Origin: Flavobacterium sp. Root935
GTDB lineage: Bacteria; Bacteroidota; Bacteroidia; Flavobacteriales; Flavobacteriaceae
DNA: 64,000 nt
Direction: 5' to 3'
Assembly: GCF_001429295.1 (NCBI RefSeq)
Contig: NZ_LMJL01000010.1
Coordinates: 199,967 to 263,966 of the forward strand
Numbering within the stretch: the first letter of the stretch is position 1; the number at the start of each line of letters is the position of its first letter. The translations under genes and the position numbers were made by a program. Positions 26,339-35,003 of the stretch are shown in pieces. Below the pieces are notes generated by a model. It ran no database searches. It saw nothing but the letters and a program-made list of their open reading frames with translations, and had not been told where the DNA came from.

Positions 26339-27674
26339 TTAGCATTTTTTTAATTGACGGAACCATTTCTCCTATATCACCAGCTCCAATTGTCACAATT
26401 ATTGGTGCATCGCTGGCTTTGATTTCACGCAATAAATCGTTTTTTGCAACAATTTTTTTGTTCGAATTTGTCATTTTACCCAAAAGCCATTCAGATGTTA
26501 CTCCTTCCATCGGAAGTTCTCTAGCTGGGTAAATATCCATTAAAAACACTTCATCAAATTTTGATAAGCTTTCGGCAAATCCATCAGCAAAATCTTTTGT
26601 TCTGCTAAATAAATGAGGCTGAAAAATGGCCAGCACTTTACGACCTGGATACAATTCCCTAACTGCCTGATGAACAGCATTTATTTCTGTCGGATGATGT
26701 GCATAATCATCAATATATACTAATTTTTCACTCTTAATTTGATACGAAAAACGTCTTCTGATTCCGTTGAATGAAGCAATGGCTTTTGCAATAGACTCGG
26801 TCGGGGTGCCAAAAGTGTTAGCCATCGCAATAGCCATCAATCCATTCATTAAATTGTGTTTCCCAGGCAGCCCAAAACGTAGGTCTTTCATAATTTCTGA
26901 CGGTGTCTGCACATCAAAAACATAAGCGCCATCTTCTATTCGAACATTAAAAGCCTTATATACAGCATCTTCATTTATAGCACATTGAACGCCCTCAAGA
27001 GGTAATTCTTTTGTTATGAAGAGATTGTTTTTATCTTCTACTTTTGCCGCAAATTCTCTAAAAGAATCCTCAATTGCCTCACTAGTTCCATAAATATCCA
27101 AATGATCTGCATCCATAGACGTTACACACGCGATATCCGGACGTAAATGCAAAAATGATCTGTCAAATTCATCGGCTTCAACAACAGTTACTGTTTTTCC
27201 ACTTCCAATTAGGTTTGAATTATAATTTTCAACAATTCCTCCAATAAAAGCTGTTACATCTGCACCGCTTTGAAACAAAATATGACCAAGAATACTAGAA
27301 GTTGTTGTTTTTCCGTGTGTTCCAGCAACTGCAAAGCAAAATGTATCTTTACTTATAATTCCAAGAACTTCTGCACGTTTTTTAACCTCGTAATGTCTTT
27401 CTATAAAATAATTCCACTCAGAATGGGTTTTTGGGACCGCTGGTGTAAAAATTACCAACGTATTCTCAACATAATAATCGGTTGGAATTAAACTAATATT
27501 ATCTTCAAAATGAATATCAATACCGCTTTCAATCAATTCACTTGTCAGCATAGAAGGGGTTTTATCATAACCTGAAACTTGTTTTCCAATATATTTGAAA
27601 TAACGAGCCAAGGCACTCATTCCGATTCCTCCGATACCAATAAAATAAACGTTCTGTATTTGATTTAAATTCAT
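26325..27674 (-). CDS. murC: MurC, UDP-N-acetylmuramate-L-alanine ligase
   Basis: Adds L-Ala to UDP-MurNAc, the first amino acid of the peptidoglycan stem. 449 residues. N-terminal Rossmann domain FIGIGGIGMSALARYF (11-26), ATP-binding VAGTHGKTTTSSILG, then ADEFDRSFLHLRPDIACVTSMDADHLDIYG, and C-terminal YIDDYAHHPTEI with VFQPHLFSRT-like FQPHLFSRTKDF. All Mur-ligase motifs are present. Overlaps ftsQ by 14 bases, so the two are coupled. Confidence 0.97.
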   Translation of the reverse strand: MNLNQIQNVYFIGIGGIGMSALARYFKYIGKQVSGYDKTPSMLTSELIESGIDIHFEDNISLIPTDYYVENTLVIFTPAVPKTHSEWNYFIERHYEVKKRAEVLGIISKDTFCFAVAGTHGKTTTSSILGHILFQSGADVTAFIGGIVENYNSNLIGSGKTVTVVEADEFDRSFLHLRPDIACVTSMDADHLDIYGTSEAIEDSFREFAAKVEDKNNLFITKELPLEGVQCAINEDAVYKAFNVRIEDGAYVFDVQTPSEIMKDLRFGLPGKHNLMNGLMAIAMANTFGTPTESIAKAIASFNGIRRRFSYQIKSEKLVYIDDYAHHPTEINAVHQAVRELYPGRKVLAIFQPHLFSRTKDFADGFAESLSKFDEVFLMDIYPARELPMEGVTSEWLLGKMTNSNKKIVAKNDLLREIKASDAPIIVTIGAGDIGEMVPSIKKMLNENI

Positions 27675-27876
27675 CTTAATTTCTTCTTTAAGTATTAAGT
27701 TTCAGGCGCTAAACCATAAACTTTATGCTTTATAATTGTGTTAAGCTTTCATCTTGGTTTTCCTTAAAAAACTAAAAACTAAGCCATTATGTTTTTATAC
27801 TTATAAGAATCGAAAGTCCCCTAAAATAGCGTTCTTCTTTTCTCTTGATGTTGTATAATTTTCGCCAAAATTTATA

Positions 27877-28965
27877 TTATAACAACTTTTTTATTTCTTC
27901 TACAATTACTTTCGTAGCATTTGGCATTGCTAATTTTTTGATATTATCACTTAATTGTTTCTGTTTTCCCTGATCTTTCAGCAGCGCTTCAAAAACAATG
28001 CTAAACTGGCTTTCCAATTCAGATTCTTTCAATAAAATTGCACCTTTTGCATCTACAATTGCCTGCGCATTTTTAGTCTGGTGATCCTCAGCTACATTTG
28101 GAGATGGAATAAAAATTACAGGCTTTCCAACAATACATAATTCTGATACTGACGAAGCTCCTGCTCGTGAAATTATTACATCTGATGCTGCATATACAAA
28201 ATCCATTCTTTCAATAAAATCAACCACTTTTACATTTGGCTGATTGTATTTTTTATAATCTTCAAAATATAGTTTTCCACATTGCCAGATTACCTGAACA
28301 TCTTGCGAAAGAAAATTTTGCAATTCTTTTTCAATTAACTGATTGATTCTTCTTGCTCCTAAACTACCTCCTAAAACCAATAATGTTTTTTTATTTAGAT
28401 CTAAACCATAAAACGAAATTGCTTCATCACGTTTACTGTCGATATCAATTAAATCCTGACGTACTGGATTTCCAGTTAAAACAATTTTTTCTTTCGGAAA
28501 AAAACGTTCCAAATTTTGATAAGCGACGCAAATTTTATTCGCTTTTTTACTCAATAATTTATTGGTAATTCCTGGAAATGAATTCTGCTCTTGAACCACT
28601 GTCGGAATTCCTGCCGAACCTGCCGCTTGAAGTAAAGGTCCGCTGGCAAAACCACCCGTTCCTATTACTACATTTGGTTTGAATTTTTTAATAATTCTTC
28701 TTGATTCCAATAAACTGCTTGCTAGTTTAAGAGGAAACATCATATTTTGTAAAGTCAATTTTCGTTGTAAACCAGCTATCCAAAGACCTTTTATTTCGTA
28801 ACCTGCCTGAGGCACTTTCTGCATTTCCATTTTATCTCTGGCACCAACAAAAAGAAATTCTGCATCAGGAAATTGTAATTTTAATTCATTTGCAATCGCA
28901 ATCGCAGGATAAATATGTCCTCCTGTTCCTCCTCCGCTAAGTATGAATTTATACTTTGTCATCAT
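27877..28965 (-). CDS. murG: MurG, lipid II synthase
   Basis: Peripheral GT28 glycosyltransferase that transfers GlcNAc from UDP-GlcNAc to lipid I. 362 residues. N-terminal [18 protein letters not shown] loop (10-27), GGFASGPLL, the second Gly-rich loop [14 protein letters not shown], and donor-binding [36 protein letters not shown]. Full length. The 200-base gap to murC contains degenerate word-like sequence (AAGTATTAAGTTTCAGGCG...). Confidence 0.97.
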   Translation of the reverse strand: MMTKYKFILSGGGTGGHIYPAIAIANELKLQFPDAEFLFVGARDKMEMQKVPQAGYEIKGLWIAGLQRKLTLQNMMFPLKLASSLLESRRIIKKFKPNVVIGTGGFASGPLLQAAGSAGIPTVVQEQNSFPGITNKLLSKKANKICVAYQNLERFFPKEKIVLTGNPVRQDLIDIDSKRDEAISFYGLDLNKKTLLVLGGSLGARRINQLIEKELQNFLSQDVQVIWQCGKLYFEDYKKYNQPNVKVVDFIERMDFVYAASDVIISRAGASSVSELCIVGKPVIFIPSPNVAEDHQTKNAQAIVDAKGAILLKESELESQFSIVFEALLKDQGKQKQLSDNIKKLAMPNATKVIVEEIKKLL

Positions 28966-29004
28966 TTAAAAAATTACAACGTTTTAAAAACTATTTTTTT
29001 TATT

Positions 29005-30315
29005 TTATTTGTTTAAAACTGCATTCATCGGATTCCTTGAATTATCTTCTATAGAATACATTTGTTCTTCTTCATATATTTCTTGAGGAACTACATCTTC
29101 TTCTGCCAATTCTTTATCAATCAATCGCTGTAACGCTTCTTTTCTTTTTTCTTTTTCCTTTTTTTCTTCGGCAATTTCTTCCTCTTTTTTCGTAACACTG
29201 ATTATTATTCCCAGCGAGAAACAAGTCATCCAGATCGAACTTCCTCCACTACTTATCAATGGCAGTGTCTGTCCAGTTACGGGTAGCAGTTCAACCGCTA
29301 CCGCCATATTAATCATCGCTTGGAATATCATCGGAAATCCGAGACCGACGACGACTAATTTTCCAAATAAGGTGTTTGCTTTATGAGAGGCAATCACAAA
29401 TCTGAACAACAGCAATAAATACAGAAGTAATATCGAAACTCCTCCAACTAAGCCATATTCTTCAACTACAATTGCGTAAATAAAATCGGAAGATGATTGG
29501 GGAAGAAAGTTCTTTTGAACACTTTTTCCAGGTCCTAATCCGCCTAATCTACCTGAAGCAATCGCAATTTTTGCTTTTTCTATCTGATAATCATCTTCAT
29601 CGGGTTTATCGGTTGTAAAGTTCATAATACGACTTTCCCATGTTGAAACCCTGCTGAAAAACCTAGAGTCTGGAAAAGCTTTGGCTACCAAAAGGAAAAA
29701 TGCCAGCATTGCAATTCCTGAACCTATAATAAAACCTATATATTTTAATGGATATTTACCAATGAACGTCAGCATCATAACCATCGAAAAAATCAACGCT
29801 GTGGTCGAAAAGTTGGCTGGTAATATTAGTGCCAAAGTGATAAATACTGGAATCCAAAGCTGAATAAATGAGGTTTGAAACGGCTCATTTTCTTCTTTCT
29901 TTTTTGACAAATAACGCGCAACATAAATAAACAATACACTTGCCGCTAAAGTCGAAGTCTGAAACGTAATTCCGATAAACGGAACTTGGATCCATCGACT
30001 TGCATTTGCGCCCGCAATTACGGTTCCTTTTAATAATGTGTACAATAATAGAATCCAAACTACTGGAAGCGCTATTTTAGAAATCGCTCTAAAATAATGA
30101 TACGGCACTTTGTGAACCCAGTATATAATTAGAAAACCTATACAAACGTGAGCCAAATGTTTTACCAAGTAACCCAATGTATTACCGGTTCCATGACCAA
30201 TATAAGCCAGATTACTACTCGCACTAAAAACAGGCATAAACGAAAATAACGCCAATAAAGCCACAAATGACCATATTACCCTATCTCCTTTTAGTTTGTT
30301 TACTAATTGCTTCAT
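29005..30315 (-). CDS. ftsW: FtsW, SEDS-family septal peptidoglycan polymerase
   Basis: Polytopic membrane glycosyltransferase that polymerises lipid II at the septum with its partner FtsI. 436 residues, about ten membrane segments, with the SEDS signatures GLGPGKSVQKNFLPQSSSDFIYAIVVEEYGLVGG and LPVTGQTLPLISSGGSS. The C-terminus is a long charged cytoplasmic tail (about 378-436, KKEEEIAEEKKEKEKRKE). The gene order ftsI...ftsW in the same operon fits a septal role rather than RodA. Confidence 0.95.
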   Translation of the reverse strand: MKQLVNKLKGDRVIWSFVALLALFSFMPVFSASSNLAYIGHGTGNTLGYLVKHLAHVCIGFLIIYWVHKVPYHYFRAISKIALPVVWILLLYTLLKGTVIAGANASRWIQVPFIGITFQTSTLAASVLFIYVARYLSKKKEENEPFQTSFIQLWIPVFITLALILPANFSTTALIFSMVMMLTFIGKYPLKYIGFIIGSGIAMLAFFLLVAKAFPDSRFFSRVSTWESRIMNFTTDKPDEDDYQIEKAKIAIASGRLGGLGPGKSVQKNFLPQSSSDFIYAIVVEEYGLVGGVSILLLYLLLLFRFVIASHKANTLFGKLVVVGLGFPMIFQAMINMAVAVELLPVTGQTLPLISSGGSSIWMTCFSLGIIISVTKKEEEIAEEKKEKEKRKEALQRLIDKELAEEDVVPQEIYEEEQMYSIEDNSRNPMNAVLNK

Positions 30316-30321
30316 TGTTTT

Positions 30322-30387
30322 TAGTTTCAGGTTTCTTTTGTTTCAGGTTTCAAGTTCCTCATAACATGAAACTTGAAACTTGAAACT
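30322..30387. repeat. Word-repeat hairpin between murD and ftsW
   Basis: Words TTTCAGGTTTCAAGTT and AACTTGAAAC. Bases 30347-30356 are inverted at 30370-30379, with further direct copies outside. Same word family as 475-516, although the two sites are 30 kb apart in unrelated operons. Confidence 0.75.
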
Positions 30388-30393
30388 TTTATT

Positions 30394-31725
30394 CTACAAG
30401 TTGTGTACCGCTTGCTTAAATTGTTTTCCTCTGTCTTCGTAGTTTTCGAATAAATCAAAACTTGCGCAGGCTGGAGACAACAATACTGCATCACCTTTTT
30501 CTGTTAATCTTTGAGCAGTTTTTACTGCATCGTTCATATTGTTCACTTCAACCATAATATCAACAACGTTTCCAAAAGCATCTATAATTTTACGGTTGTC
30601 TACTCCTAAACAAATAATCGCTTTTACTTTTTCGCGGACTAATGACATTAATTCGTTATAATCGTTTCCTTTGTCAACACCACCCACGATCCACACGGTT
30701 GGAACATTCATACTATCTAAAGCAAAGAATGTAGCATTTACATTGGTCGCTTTTGAGTCGTTGATGTATTGAACGTTTTGTATTTTTAATACTTTTTCTA
30801 AACGGTGCTCAACACCTTGAAAATTAGATAAACTTTCACGAATAGTTGCATTTCTAATCTGCATCAATTTCGCCACAGAGCTTGCTGCCATTGCATTTTT
30901 CATATTATGTTTTCCTTCTAACGCAATGTATTCTGTTTCCATTGTAAACTCTTCTTGGTTAATCTTTATTTCCATTTTGTTGTTATTTATAGAAGCCCCT
31001 TCATCGAATGTTTTTGTCAATGAAAAAGGAATTAATTTTGCTTTTGTTTTGTTACTCTTTAACCATTCTGTGCTTGCCTCATCATCTGCATCGTAAATGA
31101 GATAGTCACTTTCGGTCTGGTTCATCGTTATCCGGAATTTCGAATTAATATAATTTTGATATTTATATTCGTATCGATCTAAGTGGTCTGGACTAATATT
31201 GGTTATTATGGCAATATCTGGTCTATAATCTATTATTCCGTCTAACTGAAAACTGCTTAATTCAAGAACATATGCGTCAAATTTATTCTCGGCAACCTGC
31301 CAGGCAAAACTCTTTCCTATGTTACCGCCTAAGCCGACATTTAATCCTGCCGATTTTAGTAAATGATAAGTCAGCATTGTTGTTGTTGTCTTACCGTTAC
31401 TTCCAGTAATTCCTATTGTCATTGCTTCTGTAAAAGGTGCCGCAAATTCAATTTCAGAAATCACCTTAATCCCTGCTGCAACCAGCTTTTTTACTATTGG
31501 TGATTTATCTGGAATTCCTGGGCTTTTCATTACGACATCGGCATTCAAAATCAAATCTTCTGTATGCTGCTCTTCTTCCCAGGCAATTTTATTAATGATA
31601 AGAACTTCTTTGTAACTCTCTTTTATCTTTCCAAAATCTGACACGAAAACATCGTATCCTTGTTTTTTCCCGAGGATTGCGGTTCCAACTCCACTTTCTC
31701 CTCCTCCTAACACTACTAATCTCAT
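30394..31725 (-). CDS. murD: MurD, UDP-MurNAc-L-alanine-D-glutamate ligase
   Basis: Adds D-Glu to UDP-MurNAc-L-Ala. 443 residues. N-terminal LGGGESGVGTAILGKKQG (5-22), ATP loop TGSNGKTTTTML, GGNIGKSF, ELSSFQLDGI, TNISPDHLDRY, YINDSKATNVNAT and LLSPACASFDLFENYEDRG, all typical of MurD. Between the start of this gene and mraY lies a four-helix-bundle gene with inverted arms. Confidence 0.97.
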   Translation of the reverse strand: MRLVVLGGGESGVGTAILGKKQGYDVFVSDFGKIKESYKEVLIINKIAWEEEQHTEDLILNADVVMKSPGIPDKSPIVKKLVAAGIKVISEIEFAAPFTEAMTIGITGSNGKTTTTMLTYHLLKSAGLNVGLGGNIGKSFAWQVAENKFDAYVLELSSFQLDGIIDYRPDIAIITNISPDHLDRYEYKYQNYINSKFRITMNQTESDYLIYDADDEASTEWLKSNKTKAKLIPFSLTKTFDEGASINNNKMEIKINQEEFTMETEYIALEGKHNMKNAMAASSVAKLMQIRNATIRESLSNFQGVEHRLEKVLKIQNVQYINDSKATNVNATFFALDSMNVPTVWIVGGVDKGNDYNELMSLVREKVKAIICLGVDNRKIIDAFGNVVDIMVEVNNMNDAVKTAQRLTEKGDAVLLSPACASFDLFENYEDRGKQFKQAVHNL

Positions 31726-31734
31726 AGTTTTTTT

Positions 31735-31762
31735 AATTAAAAATTCAGAATTAAAAATTAAA
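31735..31762. repeat. Inverted arm, murD side, of the second four-helix-bundle element
   Basis: 28 bases made of the word AATTAAAAATT. They are the inverse of 32158-32185 at 27 of 28 positions. The arm starts ten bases upstream of the murD ATG, on the other side of the four-helix-bundle gene from its partner. Confidence 0.85.
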
Positions 31763-31788
31763 AATCAGTTGTGACTTTCAATGAATTC

Positions 31789-32139
31789 CTATTTTCCTTT
31801 TAGGGTTAGTATAATTTTCGCTAATATTCTGCAAATTTCATTAGCCTCACCAAAGATGCTGTCAAATTCATTTACAGAAATATAATCTGTTGCTTTTAAT
31901 AATTTCAACCAATAAATTGTTTCTCTAGCTTCTTTATATGAAATTTCAAGCTTGAATAAAAACTCCTTATTAGAACGTCCTCCAATCGATTCTTCGATGT
32001 TTGCTCCAATTGAAGTTCCACATCTTAAAAGTTGTTTACTTAAAATAAACTCCTTTTTTGTATTAGTTAGATATTTATATAAATTGATTATTCTAACCGC
32101 AAAGAGAAATGATTTCTCTTGAACAATATTCTCCTTCAT
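31789..32139 (-). CDS. Four-helix-bundle protein (S23 / 23S rRNA intervening-sequence family)
   Basis: 116 residues, predicted all-helical. Family pattern: FILSKQLLRCGTSIGANIEESIGGRSNKEFLFKLEISYKEARETIYWLKLL. It belongs to the same broad family as the protein at 5033 but the two share only the conserved core, so they are not a recent duplication. It sits inside the dcw operon, co-directional with murD and mraY, between arms that are inverted with one mismatch in 28. No ribosomal RNA is near. Role unknown. Confidence 0.9.
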   Translation of the reverse strand: MKENIVQEKSFLFAVRIINLYKYLTNTKKEFILSKQLLRCGTSIGANIEESIGGRSNKEFLFKLEISYKEARETIYWLKLLKATDYISVNEFDSIFGEANEICRILAKIILTLKGK

Positions 32140-32157
32140 CTACAAGAACGTGCAACC

Positions 32158-32185
32158 TTTAATTTTTAATTCTAAATTTTTAATT
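32158..32185. repeat. Inverted arm, mraY side, of the second four-helix-bundle element
   Basis: Partner of 31735-31762 (27 of 28 bases). It ends six bases before the mraY stop codon region at 32192, so the element fills the whole mraY-murD gap. Confidence 0.85.
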
Positions 32186-32191
32186 TAAAAT

Positions 32192-33427
32192 TTATCTCAG
32201 TTTTAATGTAATAATTGACAATATGGCTAACATCACTGCAACAATCCAGAAACGGGTCACGATTTTACTTTCATGATATCCTTTTTTCTGATAATGATGA
32301 TGAAGCGGCGACATCAAGAAAATTCTTCGACCTTCACCAAACCTCTTTTTTGTATATTTAAAATAAGATACTTGAATAATTACTGAAGCACTTTCTGCTA
32401 AGAAAATTCCACAGAACAATACAATTAATATTTCTTTACGAACTGCAATTGCTAAAACAGCGATAATTCCTCCAATTGTTAAACTACCTGTATCACCCAT
32501 AAAGACAGATGCCGGATATGAATTGTACCAAAGAAAACCAATCAGCGCTCCAACAAATGCCGAAATAAAGACAGTCATTTCTCCCGAATTGGGGATATAC
32601 ATAATATTTAGATAATTCGAGAAAATAATATTTCCAGAAACAAACGTGAATATACCGAGGGCAAGGACAGAAATGGCCGAAGTTCCTGCGGCGAGTCCAT
32701 CGATTCCATCTGTTAAATTAGCTCCGTTTGAAACCGCTGTGATGATAAAAATTACAACTGGAATAAATATTAACCAAGCCCATTTTTCATATCCATCTCC
32801 CATAAACGACAAGATTTCAGCATAGTCAAATTCATTGTTTTTTACAAATGGAATTGTTGTTGCTGTTGATTTCTCTTCTACAGGTGCAGGTAACACAACA
32901 GTTGTATTTGCAGTGCTTGTTTTAAAAACATCCGTACGTCCTGTATCTGTTCTTACTGTAACAGCAGGGTTAAAATAAAGAACAGCTCCAACGATAATTC
33001 CTAATCCAACCTGACCAATAACTTTAAAAATACCTTTAAGTCCTTGTTTATCTTTTTTAAATATTTTGATGTAATCGTCAACAAAACCAATTGTTCCCAT
33101 CCATAATGTAGTTACAATAAGCAATACTATATAAATGTTATGTAATCGAGCAAATAACAAAACTGGAACTAATGTGGCAAAAATGATAATCAATCCGCCC
33201 ATTGTTGGTGTACCAGCTTTTTCATTTTGACCTGCAAGACCTAGTTCACGAACAGTTTCTCCAACTTGCTGGCGTCGAAGAAAATTAATTACCCTTTTAC
33301 CATAAATTGTTGATAAAAGCAATGAAAGCATAAATGCCAAAGCCGATCTAAATGTGATGTACTGAAACACTCCTGTTCCAGGTAAATCTAATGTTTTGTC
33401 AAAATATTCAAATAAATAGTATAGCAT
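32192..33427 (-). CDS. mraY: MraY, phospho-MurNAc-pentapeptide translocase
   Basis: Integral membrane enzyme that forms lipid I from UDP-MurNAc-pentapeptide and undecaprenyl phosphate. 411 residues against ~360 in Proteobacteria. Seen: KAGTPTMGG (70-78), the catalytic [16 protein letters not shown] (117-132), [10 protein letters not shown] (237-246), FMGDTGSL, and [18 protein letters not shown]. The extra length is an insertion at about 157-215 in an extracytoplasmic loop (Thr/Val-rich, then [17 protein letters not shown]), a Bacteroidota feature. Confidence 0.96.
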   Translation of the reverse strand: MLYYLFEYFDKTLDLPGTGVFQYITFRSALAFMLSLLLSTIYGKRVINFLRRQQVGETVRELGLAGQNEKAGTPTMGGLIIIFATLVPVLLFARLHNIYIVLLIVTTLWMGTIGFVDDYIKIFKKDKQGLKGIFKVIGQVGLGIIVGAVLYFNPAVTVRTDTGRTDVFKTSTANTTVVLPAPVEEKSTATTIPFVKNNEFDYAEILSFMGDGYEKWAWLIFIPVVIFIITAVSNGANLTDGIDGLAAGTSAISVLALGIFTFVSGNIIFSNYLNIMYIPNSGEMTVFISAFVGALIGFLWYNSYPASVFMGDTGSLTIGGIIAVLAIAVRKEILIVLFCGIFLAESASVIIQVSYFKYTKKRFGEGRRIFLMSPLHHHYQKKGYHESKIVTRFWIVAVMLAILSIITLKLR

Positions 33428-33441
33428 ATATCTTTTATTTT

Positions 33442-33532
33442 AAATTCCAATTTTGAATTAAAATTCCAATTTTTATCCCGAAACTTCGAGACCAATTCCA
33501 ATGCTGCATTGGATTTTGGAATTTGGAATTTT
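33442..33532. repeat. Word-repeat element between mraY and murE
   Basis: Left half AAATTCCAATTTTGAATTAAAATTCCAAT, right half TTTTGGAATTTGGAATTTT. Bases 33460-33469 are inverted at 33523-33532. In the loop sits CCCGAAACTTCGAGA (33478-33492), similar to the motif at 8750. Same AAATTCCAA word family as 40565, 41413 and 63820. Confidence 0.7.
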
Positions 33533-33539
33533 GATTTTG

Positions 33540-35003
33540 TTATTTGTTCAATTGTTCTAAAATTTCCTTTACTGTTTCCATATCATCAAAATGATGACGA
33601 ACACCATTTATTTCCTGATACGTTTCATGCCCTTTACCGGCAATCAGAATAATATCTTTTGGCTGAGCCAATTGACAAGCTGTTTTAATTGCTTGTTTTC
33701 TATCTGTAATTCGCAGCATTTTTTTATAGTTCTGTGGCTCAACTCCCTGCTCCATTTCATCCAAAATAACTTCGGGATCTTCATTTCTCGGATTATCCGA
33801 AGTCAGAATAGCTTTATCACTCAAATCTGAAGCAATTTTCGCCATAATAGGACGTTTCGTTTTATCTCTATTTCCGCCACAACCCACAACAGTGATTAAC
33901 TGTTCGTTTTTGGTACGAATATCATTTATTGTTTTCAAAACATTTTCTAAAGCGTCTGGCGTATGTGCGTAATCTACAACAGCCGTAATTCCCCCGTCTG
34001 ATACAATATACTGAAAACGACCCGAAACACTTTCTAAATCAGATAGTAAGCGCAACGCTTCAAGGCTATCAATTCCAAGCTCTACAGCTGTTCCATAAAT
34101 AGCTAAAACATTGTATGCATTAAAAGTTCCAATTAGCTTTACCCAAACCTCATTATCATTAACTTTTAATAATAATCCTGATAATTGGCTTTCTAAAATC
34201 TGAGCTCTGTAATCGGCATACGATTTTAAAGCGTAAGTCAATTTTTTGGCAGCTGTATTTTGCAGCATTACAGTTCCGTTTTTATCATCTATGTTAGATA
34301 AAACGAAAGCTGATTTTGGAAGTGAATCAAAAAACGACTTTTTAACATCTCTGTATTCTGCAAAAGTTGGATGATAATCTAAATGATCGTGTGATAGATT
34401 CGTAAATATTCCACCTACAAAATGCAATGCTTCAGTACGTTTTTGATGAATTCCATGCGAACTCACTTCCATAAAACAATGTGTAACTCCAGCTTCGACC
34501 ATTTCATTTAAATAATGATTAATTGTTAGCGAATCTGGCGTTGTATGCGTTGCTGGATATTCTTTTTCATCAACCATGATTTTTACAGTTGATAATAAAC
34601 CAACTTTAAAACCTGCTTTTTGAAACAATTGAAATAATAAGGATGCAATTGTTGTTTTTCCGTTTGTTCCAGTTACACCAACTAATTTTAGTTTTGCAGA
34701 TGGATCTTCAAAATAATTAGCGGCCATAAAAGCCAAAGCTGTATTGGTATCTTTTACCTGAATGTACGTAACATCTTTGGTAATATTTTCTGGAAGCGTA
34801 TCGCAAATGATTGCTTTTGCTCCTAATTGAATTGCTTTTTCAATATAATCATGTCCATTTGAAAGTGAACCACGAATTGCCACGAAAACATCATTTGCTT
34901 CGACTTTACGTGAATCAAATTCAATTTTCTTAATAGCAGTTTCTGTTGAACCTTTTACAGATTCAATAGCTACTTTATATAATATGTCTTTTAATATTTT
35001 CAC
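33540..35003 (-). CDS. murE: MurE, UDP-MurNAc-tripeptide ligase (meso-DAP type)
   Basis: Adds the third amino acid of the peptidoglycan stem. 487 residues. ATP loop GVTGTNGKTTIASLL, TTPDSLTINHYLNEM, FTNLSHDHLDYH, VVDYAHTPDALENVL, and the substrate-selecting DNPRNEDP motif. DNPR in this position indicates meso-diaminopimelate as substrate. Its start overlaps the stop of ftsI by four bases. Confidence 0.97.
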   Translation of the reverse strand: MKILKDILYKVAIESVKGSTETAIKKIEFDSRKVEANDVFVAIRGSLSNGHDYIEKAIQLGAKAIICDTLPENITKDVTYIQVKDTNTALAFMAANYFEDPSAKLKLVGVTGTNGKTTIASLLFQLFQKAGFKVGLLSTVKIMVDEKEYPATHTTPDSLTINHYLNEMVEAGVTHCFMEVSSHGIHQKRTEALHFVGGIFTNLSHDHLDYHPTFAEYRDVKKSFFDSLPKSAFVLSNIDDKNGTVMLQNTAAKKLTYALKSYADYRAQILESQLSGLLLKVNDNEVWVKLIGTFNAYNVLAIYGTAVELGIDSLEALRLLSDLESVSGRFQYIVSDGGITAVVDYAHTPDALENVLKTINDIRTKNEQLITVVGCGGNRDKTKRPIMAKIASDLSDKAILTSDNPRNEDPEVILDEMEQGVEPQNYKKMLRITDRKQAIKTACQLAQPKDIILIAGKGHETYQEINGVRHHFDDMETVKEILEQLNK

